Positions 32,535 to 40,642 of a stretch of DNA of 64,000 nucleotides are shown one piece after another. Position 1 is the first letter of the stretch, and the number at the start of each line of letters is the position of its first letter. The notes under the pieces were generated by a model. It saw only the letters and a program-made list of their open reading frames with translations. It had not been told where the DNA came from and did no database searches. Origin of the DNA: an uncultured Oscillospiraceae bacterium (GTDB lineage Bacteria > Bacillota > Clostridia > Oscillospirales > Oscillospiraceae); NCBI GenBank assembly GCA_947632175.1, contig CANROC010000002.1, forward strand, positions 186,001-250,000, read 5' to 3'. A program made the translations under genes and the position numbers.

Positions 32535-34508
32535 TTAGTCGTTGGAAAGGCCGCCGTCAAGTCCGTCCACGGCGGTGTCCGTGGGCTCCTGGGCGTCCTC
32601 CCCGGCGGCGCGGTAGTAGTCGGTGTCCAGGATGAGGTCGTTGACCTCGTAGCTTGCGTAGACATAGTTGTTCATGCGCTCGATGTCCTCATCGGAAAGG
32701 CCGTCCCCGTTCCATTGGACCTCACCGGCGGCGACGTAGGTGCCGTTATGGACCCAGGCGCCGTCGGGGAAGACGGCCCAGCCCTCATAGGCCGGGTCAA
32801 AGGCGTCCCGCCCCATGACCTCACGGGGCACGGGCAGGCCGAAGAGGTTGGCGACCGTGGGCATGATGTCGATGGTCTGGACGGTCTTCTCCACCTTCAT
32901 GGGCTCCACGTCCGCGCTCCAGATGAAGAAGGGCGTGCGCTGGAGGATGGGGTCCCCGGCAGCCTCGGAGGCGGTTTGCAGGTATTCCCCGTCGGAAAAG
33001 CCGTAGCAGTAGTGGTCGCCGAAGGCCATGATGACGGTATTCTCCAAAAGGCCCTTCTCCTCCAGATGGGTGAGGAGCTCCGCGAACATGTCGTCCGTCA
33101 GCCGGATCTTGGCCTTCAAAACGGAAAGCTCCGTCAGGGGCTCCGTGGCGTACTCCGGGTGGAGGGCCAGGGCCTCCTGGATCAGCGGCTCCGTCAGGTC
33201 GTCGTAGGGCAGGTGGCCGCTGTAGGTGATGACGAAGTCCATGAAGGGCTGGGCGGCGAACATGTCCTCCCAAAGCTCCGGGCACCGGGTGAGGAAGGTG
33301 TCGTTGTCCTGGCTGACGGCGTTGTCGCCCTCCGGAACGTAATCAAAATAGCTGTGGTAGAGCTCGTAGCCGAAGGCCGCGTGCATCATGCCCCGGTTAT
33401 AGAAGTCCGCCTCGCTGCGGTGGTAGGAGTTGACCCGGCAGCCCGCGTCGGCGAAAAGCCGGGGCAGGGCGTAGGGGAAGTCGTTGCCGGGAAGGCCGTA
33501 GGCGGCGTTGGAGTTGGTGTAGGGGTAGACGCCGGTGTGGGCGGCAAACTCCGTGTTGAAGGTGTAGCCGCTGGCGTACTCCGGTGTGTACATGTGGGTA
33601 AAGTCGATGCCCTCCTCCCGAAGGCGGTAGAGGGTAGGTGTGTCGTCCTCGGTGATGAGCCAGTCGTCCATACTCTCCATCATCACCACGATGACGTTCC
33701 GGCCGGCGAAGAGGCCGGTCATGTCGTTGTCCTCATGGGCGGGACGGGCGGCGAAGAAGTCGTCGATCTTCTGCACGGAGGCGTCCTCCGCCTCCTCGTC
33801 CTCAAAGACGCCGGTGTCCTGCACCGCCATCACCGCGTTTTTGAAGACGAATTGGTAGGTGCCGGTGAGCTCCAGGTCCGCCGTAGCGTTGATGAATTTC
33901 CGGTATTGGAAGGCCGGGGACTTGTAGGCATTCCACTTGGCCTCGTTGTAGGTGCCGTAAAGGAGCGGCGTCAGCGCCACGCCCAGCACTCCCGCCAGGA
34001 GCGCCTTGCCCAGCGCCCGCAGGGGCACACGCTCCCGCTCCGGCGCGGGGAAGACGGCGATGCCCACCGCGCCCACGGCGATGACCAGCAGGACCTGGAC
34101 CAGGAAGCCCGGGCTCAGGATCTTTTCCACATAGCCGAGATACCCGCTCCCCTCCCCGGCGTAGAGGAAGTCGCTGAAATAGAGGAAGGAGCCCATGAGC
34201 CGGTAATACCCGTACTGCACCACCACGTAGACGGCGGCGGCGTAGTAGAGCACCGCGTAGACGACGCGTCCCGCCGTCCTTTTGGGCATCGCCAGGGAGA
34301 CGGCGGCCAGGATCATGGACCAGAAGACGGAGAAGACGTTGGCGGGGATATAGAGAAAGCTGTGCTTCCCGATGTCCCTGGTGGCAAATCTGAGCCACAG
34401 GTCCAGCAGGAAGAAGGACGCGCACACGAAGACATACCGGGCAATGCGCAGCCTCCGCTGCCATGGCCCTGTACGGAGCGTTTCTTTGATGGATGCTAAC
34501 CTGTTCAT
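32535..34508 (-). CDS. LTA synthase family (sulfatase-fold) membrane protein
   Basis: A 657-residue protein with five N-terminal helices (about 20-190) and an extracellular alkaline-phosphatase-fold domain (about 265-590). Metal and nucleophile motifs are NVIVVMMESMDDW (Glu ligand), GYTFNTEFAAHTG (the Thr nucleophile position of LtaS), YSGHLPY and FGDHYCYG. It should transfer glycerol-phosphate or a similar group from lipid to a polymer outside the cell. It heads the glycosylation operon under a consensus promoter. Whether it makes LTA or modifies another glycan is open; the downstream lipid kinase gene family member at 20141 would recycle diacylglycerol. Confidence 0.92.
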   Translation of the reverse strand: MNRLASIKETLRTGPWQRRLRIARYVFVCASFFLLDLWLRFATRDIGKHSFLYIPANVFSVFWSMILAAVSLAMPKRTAGRVVYAVLYYAAAVYVVVQYGYYRLMGSFLYFSDFLYAGEGSGYLGYVEKILSPGFLVQVLLVIAVGAVGIAVFPAPERERVPLRALGKALLAGVLGVALTPLLYGTYNEAKWNAYKSPAFQYRKFINATADLELTGTYQFVFKNAVMAVQDTGVFEDEEAEDASVQKIDDFFAARPAHEDNDMTGLFAGRNVIVVMMESMDDWLITEDDTPTLYRLREEGIDFTHMYTPEYASGYTFNTEFAAHTGVYPYTNSNAAYGLPGNDFPYALPRLFADAGCRVNSYHRSEADFYNRGMMHAAFGYELYHSYFDYVPEGDNAVSQDNDTFLTRCPELWEDMFAAQPFMDFVITYSGHLPYDDLTEPLIQEALALHPEYATEPLTELSVLKAKIRLTDDMFAELLTHLEEKGLLENTVIMAFGDHYCYGFSDGEYLQTASEAAGDPILQRTPFFIWSADVEPMKVEKTVQTIDIMPTVANLFGLPVPREVMGRDAFDPAYEGWAVFPDGAWVHNGTYVAAGEVQWNGDGLSDEDIERMNNYVYASYEVNDLILDTDYYRAAGEDAQEPTDTAVDGLDGGLSND

Positions 34509-34545
34509 AGGATGATCGCCTCAAGAAATCATTGGGTTTCACGGC

Positions 34546-34574
34546 ATTATAGCACGCAAAAAAGTCCCTGTCAA
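34546..34574 (-). promoter_or_regulatory. Consensus promoter of the LTA/glycosylation operon
   Basis: TTGACA, 17-base spacer, TATAAT (perfect consensus) on the minus strand, about 37 bases before the ATG at 34508. Confidence 0.85.
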
Positions 34575-34621
34575 CTGCCCAATGTCCGGCAAAGAACGGC
34601 AGGCTTTCGTTTTCCGTCCGC

Positions 34622-35128
34622 TCATCTCAGGAGCTGTATTTTGAAAAGCTCGGTCACATCTCCTCCGCCGGTCACAAGCGTCACGCATACAAGATCCCCC
34701 GGCTCCAGCTCTGAAAGGCCGATTGGTTCATCCTCCCAAAGGATGCCTACGCTGTCATAAACCTCATACCGAAGCTCTCCCCGATACTTTTCCTCATTGA
34801 GCGCTATCCCATCGACGGTTATCGTATTTTTGTCTACTTCTTTTACTTCAGCATAAAAAGAATGCACATCAAACGTCATGCTCGCGGTCACATAGCGGTC
34901 ATTTGCGACTTTATAGCCCGCCAAATAGCTGAAAAAAGCGCCGATCAGTAAAACCGCGATGGTCAGAACAAGAGCGACCTTGTACGGCGGCGCCATAGTC
35001 GGGGACTTTGTTTCGGCCTTTAGAGCTTTGTTGATATGGCTTTTATATACCTGTAAGTAAACAATGATCGTACCGATCAGCAGCGCCGCGAAAAAGAACG
35101 CGAAAATAAAAAATACCGGAAAACCCAT
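34622..35128 (-). CDS. Uncharacterised two-helix membrane protein next to LytTR regulator
   Basis: A 168-residue protein with two helices (VFFIFAFFFAALLIGTIIVYL and VALVLTIAVLLIGAFFSYLAGY) and a C-terminal extracytoplasmic domain of beta character (about 80-168). I recognise no family. AGGAGG lies before the ATG, 11 bases after the LytTR stop, so it is the second gene of a two-gene unit. LytTR genes often precede a small membrane protein that modulates them; that role is inferred. Confidence 0.75.
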   Translation of the reverse strand: MGFPVFFIFAFFFAALLIGTIIVYLQVYKSHINKALKAETKSPTMAPPYKVALVLTIAVLLIGAFFSYLAGYKVANDRYVTASMTFDVHSFYAEVKEVDKNTITVDGIALNEEKYRGELRYEVYDSVGILWEDEPIGLSELEPGDLVCVTLVTGGGDVTELFKIQLLR

Positions 35129-35139
35129 ATGTATGCCTC

Positions 35140-35598
35140 CTATATACCGAAAGCTTCCTTGAAGATGTAATAATAGTTTCTCGTTACATCGACTTTTTCT
35201 CCGTTTATCATGGTCAAAATAAATTTCATAGAAAGTGTTGGCGTGATCTTTATGACTTTATTTTTCGCGATGATCACGGAATTGCTGATACGAATGAACT
35301 TACTTTGATCCAGAAGACTGTAGATTTTATATAAGCGGTCCGGGGATCGGAATGTTCCTTTCGTAGAATGGACCTCGACGCTGTGGCCGTAGGTTTCAAT
35401 AAGTACGATATCCTCGGCAGACACAACGACCTTTTCGCCCGTTTCCCGATCCCGTACAAGAAGACTGTCCACAAAGGAAGCGGCTTCGCTCAAAATCAAG
35501 CCGGCAGTATCGTCTATCTCGATCCCATGGCTTTCAAGCGCGGCTCTCAATTCCGGATATCGCTCTTTGCTGACGGCCAGTCTGATTTTCACCGGCAT
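35140..35598 (-). CDS. LytTR-family transcriptional regulator
   Basis: Start at 35598 (MPVKIRLAVSK): the upstream in-frame ATG at 35628 lies at the transcription start predicted by the promoter at 35631-35659, so it is not usable. The 152-residue protein has a short N-terminal sensor-like part (1-50) and a LytTR DNA-binding domain (about 55-150, with IETYGHSVEVHS, FIRISNSVIIAKNKV and NRNYYYIFKEAFGI-like end). It lacks a receiver domain, so it is not a classical two-component regulator. It is co-transcribed with the membrane protein that follows. Confidence 0.88.
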   Translation of the reverse strand: MPVKIRLAVSKERYPELRAALESHGIEIDDTAGLILSEAASFVDSLLVRDRETGEKVVVSAEDIVLIETYGHSVEVHSTKGTFRSPDRLYKIYSLLDQSKFIRISNSVIIAKNKVIKITPTLSMKFILTMINGEKVDVTRNYYYIFKEAFGI

Positions 35599-35630
35599 GT
35601 CCTCCTTCCCATCAATTCCTTCCGTCATTC

Positions 35631-35659
35631 ATTATAACGGACCGGACAGGATCCTTCAA
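35631..35659 (-). promoter_or_regulatory. Promoter of the LytTR unit
   Basis: TTGAAG, 17-base spacer, TATAAT on the minus strand, ending about 33 bases before the chosen LytTR start. Confidence 0.75.
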
Positions 35660-35708
35660 CCGCTTCGGAACGGCTTGCAGATATAGCTTCATACTTTACG
35701 GTGATTTG

Positions 35709-35745
35709 CAAAAAAGCCCCCCGGCCGCGGGAGCCGGGGAGCCTT
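35709..35745 (-). terminator. Rho-independent terminator of der
   Basis: Read on the minus strand, GGCTCCCCGGC pairs with GCCGGGGGGC-like sequence around a TCCCGC loop, followed by TTTTTT. It lies about 45 bases after the der stop codon. Confidence 0.75.
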
Positions 35746-35788
35746 TTCACCATGGCCTTCCCGTTGAAGGCCGGTATGACAACAGATT

Positions 35789-37117
35789 TCAGCCGTCATC
35801 CCGGTCGCCGCGCTGGCGGATGAGGAGGCGGATGGGGGTGCCGGCGAAGCCGAAAGCGGCGCGGAGCTGGTTTTCCAGGTACCGCTGATAGGAAAAGTGG
35901 AAGAGCTCGGTGTCGTTGCAGAAGATGACGAAGGTGGGGGGCCGGACGCCGACCTGGGTCATGTAGAAAATTTTGAGCCGCTTGCCCTTGTCGGAGGGCG
36001 GCTGGACCCGGGCCTGGGCGTCGGCAAGGACGTTGTTCAAAAGCCCAGTGGTGACCCGGCGATTGGCCTGCTCGTTCACGGAGTTGGCAAGCTCGAAGAT
36101 GCGCTCCACCCGCTGGCCGGTGAGGGCCGAGACGAAGAGAATGGGGGCGTAGGGCATGAAGGAGAGGTCCCGCTGGATGTCGGCGCGCAGCTTGTCCATG
36201 GTCTTGCCGTCCTTTTCCACAAGGTCCCACTTATTCACCAGGATGATGCTGGCCCGGCCCGCCTCGTGGGCCATGCCCGCCACCTTGGTGTCCTGCTCGG
36301 TGACGCCGTCCCGGGCGTCCAGCATGATGAGGCACACATCGGCGCGCTCGATGGCTAACTGCGCCCGCATGACGGAGAACTTCTCCACCCGGTCCTCCAC
36401 CTTGGACTTCCGGCGCATCCCGGCGGTGTCAATGAGCACAAATTTGCCGTATTTGTTCTCAAAGGGCGTGTCCACCGCGTCGCGGGTAGTGCCGGCGAGG
36501 TCAGAGACGATGACCCGCTCCTCGCCCAAAATTTTGTTGACGATGGAGCTCTTGCCCACGTTGGGCTTGCCGATGAAGGCCAGCTTCACCGCGTCCGCGT
36601 CGGCGTCCTCGTCCTCTTTTGGCGGGAAGTGCTTCAGGCACTCGTCCAGGATGTCCCCCGTCCCGTGGCCGTGGAGGGCGGAGAGGGCAATGGGGTCGCC
36701 CAGCCCCAGGCCGTAGAACTCGTAGATGTCCGGGTCCACGGGGCCGGTGGAGTCCATCTTGTTCACCGCCAGCACCACGGGCTTGCCGGAGCGCAGGAGC
36801 ATATCCGCCACCTCGTGGTCCGAGGCGGTGACGCCGGAGCGGATGTCGCACACGAAGATGATGACCGTGGCGGAGTCGATGGCGATGAGCGCCTGTTCCC
36901 GCATGAAAGTCAAAATCTCGCTGTCGGTAGAGGGCTCGATGCCGCCGGTGTCCACGATGTCAAAGGTCCGCCCGGACCACTCGCACCTGGCGTACAGCCT
37001 GTCCCGCGTGACGCCGGGCGTGTCCTCCACAATGCTGAGCCGCTCCCCCGCCAGCCTGTTAAACAAAAGGCTCTTCCCCACATTGGGCCGCCCCACAATG
37101 GCAACTAAGGGTCTCAT
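35789..37117 (-). CDS. der: Ribosome-associated GTPase Der (EngA)
   Basis: A 442-residue protein with two tandem GTPase domains: G1 GRPNVGKS (8-15) and, near residue 185, GKPNVGKS, each with DTxG and NKxD motifs (DTGG/NKMD and DTAG/NKWD), and a C-terminal KH-like domain (about 355-442). Der assists 50S subunit assembly. AGGAGG precedes the ATG. In many Clostridia der lies next to the DUF512 gene, which here is separated by about 3.5 kb of AT-richer genes. Confidence 0.97.
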   Translation of the reverse strand: MRPLVAIVGRPNVGKSLLFNRLAGERLSIVEDTPGVTRDRLYARCEWSGRTFDIVDTGGIEPSTDSEILTFMREQALIAIDSATVIIFVCDIRSGVTASDHEVADMLLRSGKPVVLAVNKMDSTGPVDPDIYEFYGLGLGDPIALSALHGHGTGDILDECLKHFPPKEDEDADADAVKLAFIGKPNVGKSSIVNKILGEERVIVSDLAGTTRDAVDTPFENKYGKFVLIDTAGMRRKSKVEDRVEKFSVMRAQLAIERADVCLIMLDARDGVTEQDTKVAGMAHEAGRASIILVNKWDLVEKDGKTMDKLRADIQRDLSFMPYAPILFVSALTGQRVERIFELANSVNEQANRRVTTGLLNNVLADAQARVQPPSDKGKRLKIFYMTQVGVRPPTFVIFCNDTELFHFSYQRYLENQLRAAFGFAGTPIRLLIRQRGDRDDG

Positions 37118-37214
37118 GTGTACCTCCTGATCTGATGTCTCCCCCGGATGGGGGCTGTGTTCCTGCTGTTTTTGATACGCGTAACTTTAATTTTTCTCAT
37201 GCCTTTTTGACTCT

Positions 37215-37817
37215 TTACACGCCATAACGGTATTCTTTCTCTTCTCTTTCATTTGGGACAAGCTGAAACTTTTCTATGATCATATCCGCCGCCTCATCCG
37301 GACTGAGGTCAGTATTATCGATCTTGATGTGATTTGGAAACCATATTTCGCCATCATTTGAATTCAATCTATGTCTTTCGGCATCCCTTAAGAGATTCTG
37401 TTTACTCCATGATGTATTTCTTTTTGACGGTTTACGCTCCATTCTATGAGGAGTTTCATTCCTCTCCAGTCTCCTCTCAAGACTGGCGCTCAATTCCACG
37501 AAATAAAACGCTCCTCCATTTGCGGTAAACAAGTCGGACAATTTTGTTAAATTGGCGCGCTCCTGCGGTATTTCAAAAGCGCAAACATACGTAAATATCA
37601 AATCAATATTATGCTTTACGGCAAGCTCAAACGCTTTTTCCCTAAATGTTGTATTGAACTCTTTTTGTGCCGGAGTTCCAAACCCAAACAGCCTGTCAGA
37701 AATTTCAATGCTGTCGTGATTCATCATCATATTGTACTTCAGCTTATCCCTCAGACTTTCCGCAACGGTCATTTTCCCCACCGCCTGAGGGCCGCATATT
37801 ACAATCAAATTCGCCAT
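37215..37817 (-). CDS. P-loop kinase-like protein (AAA family), island gene
   Basis: A 200-residue protein with Walker A GPQAVGKMT (9-17), a nucleoside-kinase-like layout and an acidic stretch DLSPDEAADMIIEKF near 169-183. GGAGGCGC lies before the ATG. The base composition is distinctly AT-richer than that of the flanking housekeeping genes, as for the whole block 37150-39300. Small kinases of this type may phosphorylate sugars, nucleosides or antibiotics; I see nothing that sets the substrate. Confidence 0.8.
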   Translation of the reverse strand: MANLIVICGPQAVGKMTVAESLRDKLKYNMMMNHDSIEISDRLFGFGTPAQKEFNTTFREKAFELAVKHNIDLIFTYVCAFEIPQERANLTKLSDLFTANGGAFYFVELSASLERRLERNETPHRMERKPSKRNTSWSKQNLLRDAERHRLNSNDGEIWFPNHIKIDNTDLSPDEAADMIIEKFQLVPNEREEKEYRYGV

Positions 37818-37842
37818 GCCAAGCGCCTCCGAAAACCGGAAT

Positions 37843-38373
37843 CTACAAATTGATCCAAATATAGTGTCTATCTGCCGTGATCTTCTCGATCACTCCGCCG
37901 TTTGCCAACGCAACGCGAATAGACGGTATATTTTGATTCCGGATGGTAAGCAGCGCTTTAGACAAGCCTATTTCTTTACCTGCGTCGATCAATAACGCTA
38001 AGAACCTTTTTCCCAGACCTCGATTCCTTGCCGACGGCCGGATCGCATACCCCACATTTCCGCCGTTTTCCAGCAAGGCTTCCGTTAAAAAATGGCGCAC
38101 CTTGCCAAAGCCCACAGGGGTATTGTTTTCGAAAAGCCAAAAGGTTGTTTCCGGGACCTTCCATCCGTTCACTAACCCGGTTTGCTCAGAATTTCTGAGT
38201 GAATTCTTTAACCATTCCTTATACTCATCAAAGGTTTTCCCCTTGACTGAATTGATAAATCCATTCTCATCCGCGGGTAATTCCTGCAGCATTTCATAAA
38301 TGTCACACCCATCATCTATGCTAAGCTTTCTGATCTCTAAACACATAACAGCATTTGAACCTTTTCTGTACAT
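37843..38373 (-). CDS. GNAT family N-acetyltransferase, island gene
   Basis: A protein of up to 176 residues with GNAT motifs: NVGYAIRPSARNRGLGKRFLALLI (acetyl-CoA loop RNRGLGKRF) and a C-terminal NIPSIRVALANGGVIEK segment. Two starts are possible, ATG at 38373 (10 bases after the preceding stop) or ATG at 38346 (MCLEIRKLS); neither has a strong RBS, and I keep the longer. The acceptor is unknown. It belongs to the AT-rich island. Confidence 0.87.
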   Translation of the reverse strand: MYRKGSNAVMCLEIRKLSIDDGCDIYEMLQELPADENGFINSVKGKTFDEYKEWLKNSLRNSEQTGLVNGWKVPETTFWLFENNTPVGFGKVRHFLTEALLENGGNVGYAIRPSARNRGLGKRFLALLIDAGKEIGLSKALLTIRNQNIPSIRVALANGGVIEKITADRHYIWINL

Positions 38374-38383
38374 AAATTTTCAT

Positions 38384-39409
38384 TCATTTTTTGCTTTGTA
38401 TTTCCTTGATTCTTATCTCCACGATCTTTTTAAGAAAAAGCAAATCATCAAAGGTAGGGTTGTCAATTCTAAAAGTACATCCGCAAATATCGTTAAATTC
38501 TTTTCCGAATATCACTTTATGTCGTCCACCTCCGCAGGAGCCGCAATGACCGCAATGGCCGACATATTTGTAAGCAATTTCCCTTGTTTTCTCGTTGACC
38601 GGGTATTTACCGAGATATTCCGAATCCATATCATCAGACCAAACTGTCCAGTGGTTTTCCGGCTCGTCCGGATCTTTTATTGCAATAAAGCAGACACATT
38701 TTTCGCCAAATTTCACCCAGTAATAAATTTTGTCTTTCCAGCAAGCACTGGCATCCTTATAAAAACTACATCCTACATTTTCTAAATATTCGATAAACTC
38801 CAGCGCTGTTTTCTGCTCATGCAGTGATAATTCTTTAAATATATATTCTTTTATATCGGACATACAGTTAATTTTCTTTTCTGTTTCAGTACATATTTTT
38901 ATAACTTCATTAACGATTCTTTCTAAATCTTTTGTCCCATCGATCACATAATCGGACGAGGGAAGTATATCCTTCAGCATTTGCACGTAGGCGACGCGGG
39001 CAACTTTCAAATACATCTCCATATCACCGCGGATCTCGTCGGCGGTCGCGTCCTTAAAATCCCGCAGCACCCTTCTCGCCATGGCTATGTCCAGGGGCGT
39101 GTCGATGAATACGGCAACGTCGATATACTTTTTGATCCTGTCGTTGCGATACGCGAACGGATAATCCAGCAATAAGGTATCGTACCGCCCGCTGTCCCTG
39201 ATCGCGAGAATGTCTTTCTCCAACTGACTCAGGTCCCACACCTGATAATCCGCGCCATCCAAGACCCATTGATAGAAGTTCTCAACCTCGCCGTCAAAAG
39301 AATAATCGTCAAAATAGAGCGCCGCCGTCCGTGGCAGTCTCTTTTTAATTTCATTGACCACCGTGGTTTTTCCACCCGCTGTAACCGCGGCAATGGCTAT
39401 TACTTTCAT
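38384..39409 (-). CDS. Uridine-kinase-like domain fused to a Cys-rich domain
   Basis: A 341-residue protein in two parts. Residues 1-182 form a P-loop kinase (AVTAGGKTT with Walker A at 8-16, DDYSFDG, LLLDYPFAYRND, IDTPLDIAMARR) like uridine or phosphoribulokinase relatives. Residues 183-341 start with a new Met (38863) and resemble a separate soluble protein, with ELSLHEQKTALEFIEYLE, YYWVKFGEKCVCFIAI and a metal-like CGHCGSCGGG cluster (about 284-293). The kinase part up to about 39000 is GC-rich, the rest AT-rich, so the two halves may have different origins. AAGGAGG precedes the ATG at 39409. Confidence 0.82.
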   Translation of the reverse strand: MKVIAIAAVTAGGKTTVVNEIKKRLPRTAALYFDDYSFDGEVENFYQWVLDGADYQVWDLSQLEKDILAIRDSGRYDTLLLDYPFAYRNDRIKKYIDVAVFIDTPLDIAMARRVLRDFKDATADEIRGDMEMYLKVARVAYVQMLKDILPSSDYVIDGTKDLERIVNEVIKICTETEKKINCMSDIKEYIFKELSLHEQKTALEFIEYLENVGCSFYKDASACWKDKIYYWVKFGEKCVCFIAIKDPDEPENHWTVWSDDMDSEYLGKYPVNEKTREIAYKYVGHCGHCGSCGGGRHKVIFGKEFNDICGCTFRIDNPTFDDLLFLKKIVEIRIKEIQSKK

Positions 39410-39442
39410 ATAGCCGCCCTCCTTATTCGGAGAAAATCGGAT

Positions 39443-40183
39443 TCATACTTTACGCATTTTTCCCAACAGCTCCATCATTTCCCGCCACTCGTGGATGTGC
39501 AGGTGCTCACACTTGGGGGCGGACGCTTCGGAGCGGTCTTTGTACTCCCTCTCCGTATCATTATCGTACCAGACGGGGTATATCCCGGCCTGCGCCGCGC
39601 CCTCTACATCCTTTTGGGGGTCGTCCCCGCAGTACCAGACCTCGTCGGCACGCAGTCCCGCTTTCCGTAAGGCGATATCGAATAAAATTCGGTTGGGCTT
39701 TCGCACGATATAATCGCTGGAGGTCATCACAAACTCAAACCGGTTCCTCGGCAAAAGCCGGTTCAGCCGCTCTGACAGGGCCTCGCCTGACCACAAGAGA
39801 TTGCTGATTACCGCGCTTCTGATGCCATTTCGGTTGATGAAATCCAGCATACTGTCCGTTTCCGGCATCACGGCGCCCATGGACGCGCCGTTCCAAAAAA
39901 CCGTCTCCATCTCCAGCGGCGTCAGCGAAAACTCGATCCCCAAATACTCATACAGCACCTTATCGGCGATTTGGCCGCCAATATCGTACCCGATCTTACG
40001 GACATTTTCAAGATGCTCCCCGTAAATCAGGTCCGCCGCTTTCCTGACATCCTCCAGCGTACAGTGGTCCGGGTTTTTCGTAGCATACTTCAATACTTCC
40101 GCGTTTCCTCTGACCGCGTCCCAGCCGGGTTCATACAGGAGCGTATGTCCGTAGTCGAACAGGATCATTTTCGGATACCGCAA
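39443..40183 (-). CDS. HAD-superfamily hydrolase
   Basis: A protein of about 246 residues with HAD motif I in the form MILFDYGHTLLYEPG, where the first Asp is the nucleophile and the second acidic position is replaced by Gly-His, motif II SAVISNLLWSG and motif IV EVWYCGDDPQKDVEGA. It should hydrolyse a small phosphate ester. The start is uncertain: GAGGTG favours the TTG at 40183, while GTG at 40192 and ATG at 40168 remain possible. It lies close behind the NUDIX gene, in the same direction. Confidence 0.87.
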   Translation of the reverse strand: MRYPKMILFDYGHTLLYEPGWDAVRGNAEVLKYATKNPDHCTLEDVRKAADLIYGEHLENVRKIGYDIGGQIADKVLYEYLGIEFSLTPLEMETVFWNGASMGAVMPETDSMLDFINRNGIRSAVISNLLWSGEALSERLNRLLPRNRFEFVMTSSDYIVRKPNRILFDIALRKAGLRADEVWYCGDDPQKDVEGAAQAGIYPVWYDNDTEREYKDRSEASAPKCEHLHIHEWREMMELLGKMRKV

Positions 40184-40201
40184 CAAGATCACCTCAACCC
40201 G

Positions 40202-40642
40202 CTAGCTTTCTTCCATCAGCCGGCAGCGCAACTCATATAGGGCCGTTTTATTGGAATCCCACGTCAGGCGCGACATGGCGTCGTCGAAGCTCAGCCACTC
40301 GCAGCCGGTGTGTTCATCGGACAGCCTTAACTCGGAAACGCACTCAAACGCGAAGTGATATTCGGGAAGAACATAGGTATTCTTTGGCCAATATTGCCGG
40401 TACCGTTCCGAGATCACATTCGCCGGGACATAGGCCATGGACGTAAGCTGAATCACGCTGTCCGTTATGATCCCCGTTTCTTCCGATATCTCCCTGACCG
40501 CCGTCTCTAACGGCGTTTCATCATCCTCGCCGCCGCCCGCGACGAATTGCCACTGGTCCAGGTCCGAGCGGCGGAGGACACAGTAGGCCGGTTCCGCGCC
40601 CCGCCGATAGGGGATCGCCAAAATTTGAAACGGTGCTCTCAT
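40202..40642 (-). CDS. NUDIX hydrolase
   Basis: A 146-residue enzyme with the Nudix box GGGEDDETPLETAVREISEETGI at about 37-59 (Glu residues bind the metal). It should cleave a nucleoside diphosphate linked to another group; the N-terminal QILAIPYRRG and layout resemble dihydroneopterin-triphosphate pyrophosphatases, but this is not decisive. The ATG overlaps the DUF512 stop (ATGA), so the island is transcribed as a continuation of the DUF512 unit. Confidence 0.93.
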   Translation of the reverse strand: MRAPFQILAIPYRRGAEPAYCVLRRSDLDQWQFVAGGGEDDETPLETAVREISEETGIITDSVIQLTSMAYVPANVISERYRQYWPKNTYVLPEYHFAFECVSELRLSDEHTGCEWLSFDDAMSRLTWDSNKTALYELRCRLMEES

